23,535 nucleotides of DNA from a virus: IMG/VR virus record IMGVR_UViG_3300004448_000249, positions 1 to 23,535 of that record. One strand, written 5' to 3'. The translations under genes and the position numbers were made by a program. Each line of letters starts with the position of its first letter. Position 1 is the stretch's first letter. Shown in pieces: positions 7,807-14,551 of the stretch. The notes below the pieces were generated by a model. It did no database searches, was not told where the DNA came from, and saw only the letters and a program-made list of their open reading frames with translations.

Positions 7807-7814
7807 TATTTATA
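7807..7814 (-). promoter_or_regulatory. Leftward T4-type late promoter motif TATAAATA
   Basis: On the minus strand 7814-7807 reads TATAAATA, the exact T4 late consensus recognised by the gp55/gp33 system. It overlaps the sigma70 -10 box, so the radical SAM operon may be transcribed both early and late. In such AT-rich DNA one copy could be chance, but its position 27 bp before the first ATG is right. Confidence 0.55.
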
Positions 7815-7840
7815 ATACCATATAGAAGTGAATTTGTCAA
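7812..7840 (-). promoter_or_regulatory. Leftward sigma70 (early-type) promoter of the radical SAM operon
   Basis: Read on the minus strand: TTGACA (7840-7835), 17-bp spacer, TATTAT (7817-7812), with TGG just before the -10 box (extended -10). This is a near-consensus bacterial promoter and fits the style of T4 early promoters. It points straight at the cupin gene 30 bp away. Confidence 0.75.
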
Positions 7841-7853
7841 CCAGTAAAAACAG

Positions 7854-7861
7854 TATAAATA
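7854..7861 (+). promoter_or_regulatory. T4-type late promoter TATAAATA
   Basis: An exact late consensus lies 25 bp before the ATG of the 2OG oxygenase gene, with the ribosome-binding site GGAGAGG in between. It would start the rightward late unit 7887-8450. Confidence 0.75.
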
Positions 7862-7886
7862 CATTTATACATTATGGAGAGGTGCT

Positions 7887-8450
7887 ATGGAATTTAATGA
7901 AATGTGGCCAACAAAGATTGGTGCAGGTAAATTTGATACTGATGGATTGATAGAATATATCTTTGCTAACTATGATTTAAATAACATGGAAGGTGAAGTA
8001 AATGGCGGAAATATATTCAAAGATAATTCACCCGAAATGAATAAATTTAAAGACATGGTGTATAGCTCGTTTGATCGTTATCTCTATGCAAGTATTGGAA
8101 AACATATCAAAGATTATAAATCGCACGACATGAAAGCGTGGATTACTGGTCATGGTAAAGATTATAATATGACTATACATAATCACTCAGGCTCTCATTT
8201 GTCTGGTGTATTTTATATATTAGCCGAGGATCAAAACTCTGGCGGCGATATTGTTTTCTCAGATCCAAGAACAAACGCTAATCGCGGTTATGATGATTGG
8301 TGGAACGATGTATTTGATAAAAAGTCAGTTACACCAAGAACTGGGGATTATATGATATTCCCAAGCTTTACGTACCACCACGTTAACCCATACTATTCTA
8401 GTCTTAGAATATGTGTACCAGTTGACTTATATCTTTACCGCGGAGGATAA
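7887..8450 (+). CDS. 2-oxoglutarate/Fe(II)-dependent oxygenase (phage 2OG-FeII_Oxy family)
   Basis: This 187-aa protein has the pattern of the small phage 2OG-Fe(II) oxygenases: residues 98-112 read IHNHSGSHLSGVFYI, followed by FSDPR at 124-128, then PRTGDYMIFPS at 150-160, a YHHV histidine pair at 164-165 and R174, the usual 2-oxoglutarate contact. One histidine of the HNHSGSH cluster and one of the YHH pair are likely Fe(II) ligands. Enzymes of this type hydroxylate proteins or small molecules using oxygen and 2-oxoglutarate; the substrate is not known. Ribosome-binding site GGAGAGG is at 7876-7882. It lies just across the divergent promoter region from the radical SAM operon and could act on the same or another late protein (inference). 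It is common in marine T4-like phages. Confidence 0.85.
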   Translation: MEFNEMWPTKIGAGKFDTDGLIEYIFANYDLNNMEGEVNGGNIFKDNSPEMNKFKDMVYSSFDRYLYASIGKHIKDYKSHDMKAWITGHGKDYNMTIHNHSGSHLSGVFYILAEDQNSGGDIVFSDPRTNANRGYDDWWNDVFDKKSVTPRTGDYMIFPSFTYHHVNPYYSSLRICVPVDLYLYRGG

Positions 8451-8452
8451 TG

Positions 8453-8460
8453 TATAAATA
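8453..8460 (+). promoter_or_regulatory. T4-type late promoter TATAAATA
   Basis: An exact late consensus lies 40 bp before ATG 8501, immediately after the oxygenase stop codon. The leader runs to the ribosome-binding site GGAG at 8491-8494. Confidence 0.75.
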
Positions 8461-8500
8461 GACTTAGAAACAAACACATTCACTACAATTGGAGATAAAA

Positions 8501-8878
8501 ATGGCATTTACATATACATACTCTGTCCGCAACTTAAAAGTACAAGACACAGTAAACGCAGAAGGTGAAACCTTATCAAATGCAGTAGTTCAAACTTACT
8601 GGGATATTCAAGGTACGAATGAAGCAGGTCAAGTTGGAAAATTTTCTGGCGCAACACCGTTTTCAGCTGCTAACGTACCAGCAGGTTCATTCACTGCTTT
8701 TGAAGAATTAGAAGAGTCACACGTTACTGGATGGATTGCTAACGTAATCGCTGCAGACGCTCAATATAAAGCACATATTGACGAAATGATTCAAAAAGAT
8801 ATTGACGCAAACGTACAAACTGAAGTTGCTGGCGAAGCACTTCCTTGGGGTACACCAGCTGCAGCACCGATAGAATAA
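8501..8878 (+). CDS. Small conserved phage protein, paralogue 1 (probable virion-associated)
   Basis: This 125-aa acidic protein begins MAFTYTYSVRNLKVQDTVN. It has a GATPF segment near the middle and a C-terminal helix followed by a short Ala/Pro tail. It resembles a small family seen in several copies in marine T4-like phage genomes (possibly DUF7936; I am not sure of the number). Function unknown. It has its own exact late promoter and a strong GGAG ribosome-binding site, which suggests high late expression and hence a virion part (inference). The frame is open to a TTG at 8489, but ATG 8501 matches the ribosome-binding site. The next gene encodes a diverged paralogue. Confidence 0.75.
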   Translation: MAFTYTYSVRNLKVQDTVNAEGETLSNAVVQTYWDIQGTNEAGQVGKFSGATPFSAANVPAGSFTAFEELEESHVTGWIANVIAADAQYKAHIDEMIQKDIDANVQTEVAGEALPWGTPAAAPIE

Positions 8879-8894
8879 TAGGAAAGAGGTAAGC

Positions 8895-9224
8895 ATGACT
8901 TATACTTGGGAAATTTTAAAGCTTGGAACATTAGACCAAACTAATAACGAGGGTGAAGTTCTTGCCGACGCTATCATTTCTGTCAAATGGAAAAAGATCG
9001 CAACAAGCGATGCTAATAAAAACGCAAGTTATGTTTCAACGACAAAGCTTGATCTTTCTGCTTGCGCGGCTGCAGACTTTGTTCATATAGATGATGTTAC
9101 AAAAGCTAACGTAATTGCGTGGGTTGAAGAAGCTCTTGGCGCTGATAAGATAGATGTTATAAATAATATTCTTAGCGCCAAAGTTGAGCAAAATACAATG
9201 ACTATGATTACCCCTAACTGGTAA
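8895..9224 (+). CDS. Small conserved phage protein, paralogue 2
   Basis: This 109-aa protein starts MTYTWEILKLGTLDQTNNEG and so aligns with the N-terminus of the preceding gene (Y-T-[YW] strand, then L.....D..N.EGE.L..A). Both have a similar central strand pair and a C-terminal helix, so this is a tandem duplication that has diverged. The ribosome-binding site GGAAAGAGG is at 8881-8889. No own promoter was found; it probably shares the late promoter at 8453. Function unknown. Confidence 0.75.
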   Translation: MTYTWEILKLGTLDQTNNEGEVLADAIISVKWKKIATSDANKNASYVSTTKLDLSACAAADFVHIDDVTKANVIAWVEEALGADKIDVINNILSAKVEQNTMTMITPNW

Positions 9225-9256
9225 TCTTTTAAAATACTTTATATTATGGAGTTAGT

Positions 9257-10300
9257 ATGCACGATTTGCACATGGGTGGCTTGGCCACATATGCTTTAAA
9301 ACGAGGTGGTTCATTACACCCGATTATTATTCCGACCGAGGTTTTGGGTAATGAAACTGGGATAATGAATCCCTCGATTTTTAAACATAAAGATAAACTC
9401 TTTATTAACGTAAGACACGTTAACTATTACCTATATCACAGCGAAGGTAAAAAGTTTCCTCATCAGTGGGGTCCTTTAGTATACATTCATCCTGAAAACG
9501 ATGTAACGCTTACAACCCACAACGTTATGTGTGAAGTTGACTCTAATTTAAATCTATTATCTGCGCAGCGAGTTAATATGGCGTTAGACACTGGTAAACC
9601 TACATGGAACTTTATTGGTCTTGAAGATTGCCGTTTGTTTAGCTGGGATGATAGAATGTTTTTATGTGGCGTTCGTAGAGATTGTTATGACGATAAAGGT
9701 CGTGGGCGGATGGAGATGGCTGAGATTGAATTTATCAATGGTGAATGGACAGAAGTTTCACGTAACCCTATTCCTTCTCCAAATGGTGATGGATCATATT
9801 GCGAAAAGAATTGGATGCCTATTCTTGATATGCCGTACCACTTTGTTAAATGGTCTAACCCAACACAAGTTATTAAATATGATATTGAAAATGGTACAAC
9901 TGAGGATGCTGTCTACGATAAAGATAAGTATTTAGAAGCCAACAAAGATTTTAGGGGTGGCTCACAAGTTATTCGTATTAGTGATAATCAGCGTATGGCA
10001 TTTATCCACGAGACAAATCTATTAAGAGATTCTTTTGGTAGAAAAGATGGTAACTATGCTCACCGTGTAATCATTTGGGATAACGACTGGAATATTGTTC
10101 ATAAAAGTCGTGAGTTCCATTTCATGGGTACATATTATGACCACGTCAAAGGTCAAGACTATAATATTGAATTTGTTACAGGCGCAACTGTATTGGGTAA
10201 CGATATTCTAATATCATTTGGATGGCAAGATAATGCTTCGTATGTATTAAAGGTGCCTTTAAATGTTTTCTCTAACTTTTTAGCTATGGGTGATCTATGA
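9257..10300 (+). CDS. GH130-like five-bladed beta-propeller (glycan phosphorylase/glycosidase or transferase-like)
   Basis: This 347-aa protein shows the signatures of the GH130 and GH43/68-like propeller fold: NPSIFK near residue 38, GLEDCRLF at 121-128 (the GxEDxR motif) and EKNWMPI at 183-189 (the EKNWxPF motif). Known GH130 members phosphorolyse beta-mannosides, and related proteins are found beside glycosyltransferases. Here it is followed by an FkbM-type methyltransferase and a cytidylyltransferase, so a role in making or placing a glycan on the virion or host surface is likely (inference). ATG 9257 has the ribosome-binding site ATGGAG at 9246-9251. It overlaps the next gene by four bases (ATGA). 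Confidence 0.75.
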   Translation: MHDLHMGGLATYALKRGGSLHPIIIPTEVLGNETGIMNPSIFKHKDKLFINVRHVNYYLYHSEGKKFPHQWGPLVYIHPENDVTLTTHNVMCEVDSNLNLLSAQRVNMALDTGKPTWNFIGLEDCRLFSWDDRMFLCGVRRDCYDDKGRGRMEMAEIEFINGEWTEVSRNPIPSPNGDGSYCEKNWMPILDMPYHFVKWSNPTQVIKYDIENGTTEDAVYDKDKYLEANKDFRGGSQVIRISDNQRMAFIHETNLLRDSFGRKDGNYAHRVIIWDNDWNIVHKSREFHFMGTYYDHVKGQDYNIEFVTGATVLGNDILISFGWQDNASYVLKVPLNVFSNFLAMGDL

Positions 10301-11541
10301 AATTTAAAAACATAAAACTTCTAAACGATGTCGTTTTAGACTATAGTAATCCATTTAAAATGTTTGCTCTAGCTAAAGAATATGATAAGTTAAAACAAGG
10401 GGCTGCCGCGTTTGGTTGGTATTTACGTGCTGCAGACTTTTGCGAAGGCGAAACGTACGAGGAAAAAGAATTACAATATAAATGTATGGTGCTTGGTGCA
10501 GCAGTGTTTGCAAGATCAGAGGCTAGAACACAAACAGTGAAAGGCCTTATTAAGGCTGCTATTGCTGTTCTCCCTGCAAGACCTGAAGCATATTACTGGG
10601 CTGCTAAATATTCAATAGATCAAAACAATTTTCGCAATGCAATGATGTATGCCAAAATGGGTAAAGATTGCGATTTGATAGCTGTATCTATTGGACCAAC
10701 CGAAGAATTGAACTATCCGGGGCCAGTTGGTTTAGAATATTGTTATGCAATTGCTAAATGGAAATCAGATGGAAGAGATGACTCTAAAAATCTATTCTTT
10801 GATTTAAAGCACAAACGCAAATTAGATATGCCTGACGAAATGGCTAAAAGCGTTGATTGGTGGATTGAGCAAGTTGGTTACCCTAGCACCCTCCCGTACA
10901 CACAAAACGAAAAACACAAATACAGATATAAGTTCGATGGTTTAGATACAGTAGTAAAAAACTATTCGCGCCACTTCCAAGATATGTTTGTTTTATCTCT
11001 ACTAAATGGTAAAAAGAACGGAACATTTATTGAAGTTGGCTCAGGACACCCTAAGTTATTTAATAATACATATCTATTAGAAGATAAGTTTGATTGGCGG
11101 GGCATATCTTTAGATATATCAGAACGTATGTGTGCTCAGCATAGTAGAGAACGTAAAAGCAGCATAGTATTAGCTGATGCAAATAAAATAAACTTTAGTG
11201 AGTTGTTTAAACAACATTGCCTAGAAAGTAAAATTGATTTCTTACGCATTAACGCCGATGCTGCATCTTTAAATACCTTGCAGGGTATACCGTTTAACGA
11301 ATACGAATTTTCTACAATTCAAATCCAACATAACGCTTGTTGGTGGGGCGATGAGTTAAAAGATAAAACCAGAAAAATACTAAGCGAAATTGGATATGTA
11401 TTAATGGTACCAGACGTTGCGGTCGATGAAAATAACGCGTACGAAGATTGGTGGGTACATCCCGGTTTTGTTAAAAAGGAAATGGCTACAAAGAAAGGCG
11501 CAAACTTTGCGTGGAATTATATGATGAAGGAGAGAGTGTAA
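10297..11541 (+). CDS. TPR-like + FkbM-type SAM methyltransferase
   Basis: This 414-aa protein has two parts. The first ~200 residues are helical and Ala/Tyr-rich, resembling the TPR-like region found in phage glycosyltransferase-type proteins. The second part (about 225-400) looks like an FkbM-family SAM-dependent methyltransferase: motif I TFIEVGSGHP near residues 243-252, an acidic LDIS after the next strand, and IDFLRINAD around the active site. FkbM enzymes O-methylate sugars or hydroxyls. The ATGA overlap with the propeller gene and the TAATG junction with the cytidylyltransferase indicate one translationally coupled unit. Substrate inferred to be a sugar. Confidence 0.75.
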   Translation: MKFKNIKLLNDVVLDYSNPFKMFALAKEYDKLKQGAAAFGWYLRAADFCEGETYEEKELQYKCMVLGAAVFARSEARTQTVKGLIKAAIAVLPARPEAYYWAAKYSIDQNNFRNAMMYAKMGKDCDLIAVSIGPTEELNYPGPVGLEYCYAIAKWKSDGRDDSKNLFFDLKHKRKLDMPDEMAKSVDWWIEQVGYPSTLPYTQNEKHKYRYKFDGLDTVVKNYSRHFQDMFVLSLLNGKKNGTFIEVGSGHPKLFNNTYLLEDKFDWRGISLDISERMCAQHSRERKSSIVLADANKINFSELFKQHCLESKIDFLRINADAASLNTLQGIPFNEYEFSTIQIQHNACWWGDELKDKTRKILSEIGYVLMVPDVAVDENNAYEDWWVHPGFVKKEMATKKGANFAWNYMMKERV

Positions 11542-12314
11542 TGAAACCAGTAATCGTAACAGGCGGGTTCGACCCACTTCATTCCGGACATATCGCATAT
11601 TTTAAAGCAGCTAAAGAACTTGGATCTATTCTATTCGTTGGTGTTAATAGTGATGAATGGTTAACTCGTAAAAAAGGTAGACCATTTATGTCCGTTGAAG
11701 AACGTATGGCTATTATTAAAGAGATTGGTTGTGTTGGTCACGTATTTACTTTTAATGACGACGACGATACGGCTTGCGATGCTATTCGATATGTAGCAAA
11801 ACAATCTCCTAAGAACTCTGAGATTATCTTTGCAAATGGTGGAGATCGTAAAAAAGGAACAACACCAGAGGTTGAGTTTGCTAGAGATTTACTTGATGAA
11901 TGTAATATATCATTTGCGTTTGGCATCGGCGGTGAAGATAAAAAGAATAGTTCTTCGTGGATCCTAAAAGAGTGGGATAAGCCAACAACACAAAGACTAT
12001 GGGGCAAAAATAGAGAATTGGACCAAAACGGCCATTGGAAAGTTAAAGAACTGTCTATTGATATAAATAAATCGTTATCGGATCAACGCCATTTTGTTCG
12101 TTCCGAACATTGGCATATCGTTGATGGCGAATTAAAAATGGATTTACAATTTAATAATGGTTACTCTACATCTAAAGTCTATAAGACTGGCGATAGTATT
12201 GACATTCCATCTAAGACTTGGCATCACGCAACGAATGTTGGAGACCGTCCAGTCAAAGTAATTGAAGTATGGATGGGAAGTACTCTTTCAGAAGAAGATA
12301 TTGAAAGAAGATAG
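11541..12314 (+). CDS. Cytidylyltransferase (HxGH) fused to a mannose-6-phosphate isomerase-type cupin
   Basis: Residues 1-145 form a nucleotidyltransferase of the TagD/RfaE type: GGFDPLHSGH at 8-17 with the HSGH signature, and NSSSWIL near 136-142 matching the family ISSTxI motif. Such enzymes join CTP (or ATP) to a phosphorylated alcohol or sugar. Residues ~145-250 are a cupin that matches the C-terminal domain of type II mannose-6-phosphate isomerase: LSDQRHFVRSEHWHIVDG and IPSKTWHHATN. The fusion suggests that activation and isomerisation of the same sugar are coupled (inference). ATG 11541 overlaps the previous stop (TAATG), with AAGGAGAG at 11527-11534; a longer in-frame start at 11511 would lie within the upstream gene and is less likely. 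Confidence 0.85.
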   Translation: MKPVIVTGGFDPLHSGHIAYFKAAKELGSILFVGVNSDEWLTRKKGRPFMSVEERMAIIKEIGCVGHVFTFNDDDDTACDAIRYVAKQSPKNSEIIFANGGDRKKGTTPEVEFARDLLDECNISFAFGIGGEDKKNSSSWILKEWDKPTTQRLWGKNRELDQNGHWKVKELSIDINKSLSDQRHFVRSEHWHIVDGELKMDLQFNNGYSTSKVYKTGDSIDIPSKTWHHATNVGDRPVKVIEVWMGSTLSEEDIERR

Positions 12315-12342
12315 ACTGTTATATTGTTTAGTAGATAAATCT

Positions 12343-12370
12343 ATTATACCACACTGGATTTATATGTCAA
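12343..12370 (-). promoter_or_regulatory. Orphan leftward sigma70 promoter
   Basis: Minus strand: TTGACA (12370-12365), 16-bp spacer, TATAAT (12348-12343), preceded by TGG (extended -10). Both boxes are perfect consensus. It points into the antisense strand of the cytidylyltransferase gene; no minus-strand gene lies within 4.5 kb ahead of it. Its layout copies that of the promoter at 7812-7840. Confidence 0.7.
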
Positions 12371-12379
12371 CTCTTTTTT

Positions 12380-12387
12380 TATAAATA
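12380..12387 (+). promoter_or_regulatory. T4-type late promoter TATAAATA
   Basis: An exact late consensus preceded by a T run lies 32 bp before ATG 12420. It would drive the small virion-protein genes that lead into the gene 13-17 block. Confidence 0.75.
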
Positions 12388-12419
12388 ATAGAAATATTAA
12401 TGAAACAAAGGAGAGAAAG

Positions 12420-12827
12420 ATGGCATTTCAGTTATCACCCGGCGCTAGAAATGGTACGCTCCAGTCACTAGAGACTACTATTGGTGCAAGCCCTATCTTA
12501 ACAATTTCGACAGGTAGTGTACCTACAGAGTGTCAATCAGCAAATACAGGTAACATTGTTGCTACTATGGTATTACCGGCGGATTGGCTATCAGCACCAA
12601 CAGGTGGAGTAATTCAGTTATCTGGTAGTTGGCAAGATTTATCCGCAGATGCATCAGGCACTGCTGGTTATTTTAGAGTTCACCAAAACGACGGTACAGT
12701 ATGTCATATGCAAGGCACAGTCTCAGCATCAGGCGCTGGTGGCGATATGCAGTTAGATAACACTAACATTGCAATTGGTCAGCAAATTACTATCACAACG
12801 TTTTCAATTACCGCTGGTGGCGCATAA
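12420..12827 (+). CDS. Small beta-rich phage protein, probable virion component
   Basis: This 135-aa protein is Gly/Ser/Thr/Ala-rich with alternating hydrophobic strands, two Cys and almost no charge. It begins MAFQLSPGARNGTLQSLE and contains an LTISTGSVP strand. This N-terminal pattern (arginine-asparagine helix, then a 'xIxxGxxP' strand) occurs in a widespread group of phage structural proteins of unknown role. AAGGAG at 12408-12413 gives a strong ribosome-binding site and the late promoter at 12380 is just upstream, so high late expression is expected. Whether it decorates the head or the tail cannot be told. Confidence 0.7.
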   Translation: MAFQLSPGARNGTLQSLETTIGASPILTISTGSVPTECQSANTGNIVATMVLPADWLSAPTGGVIQLSGSWQDLSADASGTAGYFRVHQNDGTVCHMQGTVSASGAGGDMQLDNTNIAIGQQITITTFSITAGGA

Positions 12828-12838
12828 GGACTGACTAA

Positions 12839-13426
12839 ATGTCCGCAAATGGCGCTCTTACATCGACATTAGATTTTAGCTTTTTCGGCGGTGGTTATTC
12901 AACTATCGTTGGAGGAGCTGAAGGCACGTTTAACTATGCCTTTACATCTGATGTTTTTGTACCTGTATACGCAACACTAGATCAAACAATATCATTTGAT
13001 GTTGAGGCTGGTATTGTAACACCTACAGTATATGGTGAATTTAGCGGTACTATTGACTTTACATTAACAGAGCCTGCTAGAATTGAATTTGGTATTCAGA
13101 GCTACATATACTCTGGAAATAACGAAATTAATTTCACGGCATCATCAACTGGTTTTTCAATCATTGCTGGTGCTGCAGATATTACGCTGCCAATTACCTT
13201 CTCTGGTACTATGGCTCAATTTTCGTTAGGTCAAACAACTAATGCGTTTGGATACACGTTAAACTCAAAAGTAATTAATTACACACTTACAAATAAAAGC
13301 AGGTTAGGAATAAACGATATAGAACTAACACGTAACATGGAAAACGGCGTGGTTATACGTAGAATATCAGAACCTAACGACATAAGATTAAAAGATAGCG
13401 GCGAAACATTCGCTGAAGTTCGATAA
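12839..13426 (+). CDS. Beta-rich hypothetical virion protein
   Basis: This 195-aa protein is not recognised. Residues 1-150 are repetitive beta strands rich in Phe, Thr, Ser and Gly with frequent 'xFxFT/xIDFT' alternation, as in fibre, whisker or decoration proteins. The C-terminal 40 residues are charged (RNMENGVVIRRISEPNDIR) and could be an attachment segment. The ribosome-binding site AAGGA is at 12826-12830. It lies 11 bp after the preceding structural-like gene and ahead of gene 13, close to where T4 carries its whisker gene, but no similarity to fibritin (no coiled coil) is visible. Confidence 0.65.
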   Translation: MSANGALTSTLDFSFFGGGYSTIVGGAEGTFNYAFTSDVFVPVYATLDQTISFDVEAGIVTPTVYGEFSGTIDFTLTEPARIEFGIQSYIYSGNNEINFTASSTGFSIIAGAADITLPITFSGTMAQFSLGQTTNAFGYTLNSKVINYTLTNKSRLGINDIELTRNMENGVVIRRISEPNDIRLKDSGETFAEVR

Positions 13427-13437
13427 CGAATTTTTTT

Positions 13438-13445
13438 AATAAATA
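13438..13445 (+). promoter_or_regulatory. Variant late promoter AATAAATA
   Basis: AATAAATA (one mismatch to TATAAATA) lies after a T run, 23 bp before ATG 13469, with ribosome-binding site TTGGAG at 13456-13461. The same variant precedes the tube gene at 21395. Confidence 0.45.
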
Positions 13446-13468
13446 AAAGTAAACCTTGGAGATACAAC

Positions 13469-13801
13469 ATGGCGGCAAATTTTTATATAAAGCAAAACGA
13501 CACTGCCCCGTCCCTTGAAGCCGTGCTTACAGATTCAACTGGTCGCGCTAAATCATTAATACTTGCTTCACAAATAAAGTTTAATATGTCAACCGAAGAC
13601 GGTGACAGTTTGATTGATTTGGGTACTTGCTCAATCATAAATGCTACTAAAGGAATTGTTTCATATCCTTGGCAAACTGGCGACACGTCAAACACCGGAA
13701 CTCACAATGCTGAGTTTCAAGTTACGTACACTAATGGTCAAATTGAAACATTCCCTAACTCGGCATATATCAAAGTTATCATTAGAGAAGAGTTAGGATA
13801 A
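13469..13801 (+). CDS. BppU N-terminal-like Ig/beta-sandwich protein, probable virion component
   Basis: This 110-aa protein has the pattern of the BppU N-terminal (DUF2479-like) domain: an opening strand FYIKQNDTAPSLEAVL, a D-x-x-G-x-x turn, KGIVSYPW in the middle and a closing AEFQVTYTNGQIETFP followed by YIKVII. In lactococcal phages this domain anchors the baseplate upper protein; as a stand-alone small protein it is common next to neck genes of diverse phages, where its role is uncertain. It ends four bases before gene 13 and probably shares its transcript. Confidence 0.75.
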   Translation: MAANFYIKQNDTAPSLEAVLTDSTGRAKSLILASQIKFNMSTEDGDSLIDLGTCSIINATKGIVSYPWQTGDTSNTGTHNAEFQVTYTNGQIETFPNSAYIKVIIREELG

Positions 13802-13804
13802 ACC

Positions 13805-14548
13805 ATGGCACAACCACAATCACGAGAAGATTTTAAAGATTTTATTCTAAGAAAGATCGGCGCACCGGTAATTCAAATCAACGTCGCTGATGAACAGGTT
13901 GATGACCGCGTAGATGAAGCTGTTTCATTTTGGAGAGATTATCATTATAACGGTAGCCAATTAGTTTATCTTAAACATCAAATTACTGAAGCTGATAAAG
14001 ATAATGGTTGGATCCCTTTACCTAAACAACTACTTGGTATCTCTAAGATATTTCCCTTTGGTGGTAATATTTCTACAGGTTCTGGGATGTTTAATGTTAA
14101 TTATCAATTCGTTTTAAATAACGTTCAGGATATGACAAGCTATAGCATGCAGAATTATTACATGACTATGCAACATATTGAGTTTATGCAAGAAATACTT
14201 GTTGGTAAACCAATGATCCGTTACAACAAATATGTTAACAAGCTGCACATTGATACTGACTCTAAGTCGTGGGTAGTAGGCAACTATATTGTTATCGAAG
14301 CATATGATGTTATTGACGAGGATGCGTATGCAGAGGTTTGGACCGATCGCTGGTTACAAAACTATGCCGCCGTTTTAGTTAGAGAACAATGGGGTATGAA
14401 CCTTACTAAGTTTAATCAAATGTCTTTGGTTGGCGGGGTAATGTTCAATGGAGAGCAAATATTATCAGAGGCGAGAGCTGACAGGGAGAGAATTGAAGAA
14501 GACGCAATAAGATCGCTTCAACCTCTCACTTACAATTTTATTGGATAA
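13805..14548 (+). CDS. 13: Neck protein gp13 (head-tail connector completion)
   Basis: This 247-aa protein resembles T4 gp13, which with gp14 forms the neck below the portal after DNA packaging. Typical features are the N-terminal helix EDFKDFILRKIGAPVIQINV, the VDDRVDEAVSFWRDYHYNG segment, and the C-terminal TDRWLQNYAAVLVREQWGMNL region with GGVMFNG. T4 gp13 is longer (about 309 aa). Position directly before gene 14 matches the T4 order. Spacing to the upstream gene is three bases and GGA of the preceding codons supplies the ribosome-binding site. Confidence 0.9.
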   Translation: MAQPQSREDFKDFILRKIGAPVIQINVADEQVDDRVDEAVSFWRDYHYNGSQLVYLKHQITEADKDNGWIPLPKQLLGISKIFPFGGNISTGSGMFNVNYQFVLNNVQDMTSYSMQNYYMTMQHIEFMQEILVGKPMIRYNKYVNKLHIDTDSKSWVVGNYIVIEAYDVIDEDAYAEVWTDRWLQNYAAVLVREQWGMNLTKFNQMSLVGGVMFNGEQILSEARADRERIEEDAIRSLQPLTYNFIG

Positions 14549-14551
14549 GTT

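Noticed and set aside
12062-12069. TATAAATA on the plus strand
   Set aside because: Lies inside the cytidylyltransferase gene (codons for Ile-Asn-Lys) with no gene start shortly after it.
12331-12344. TAGATAAATCTA palindrome after the cytidylyltransferase gene
   Set aside because: Four-base stem, A/T-rich, too weak to be a terminator.
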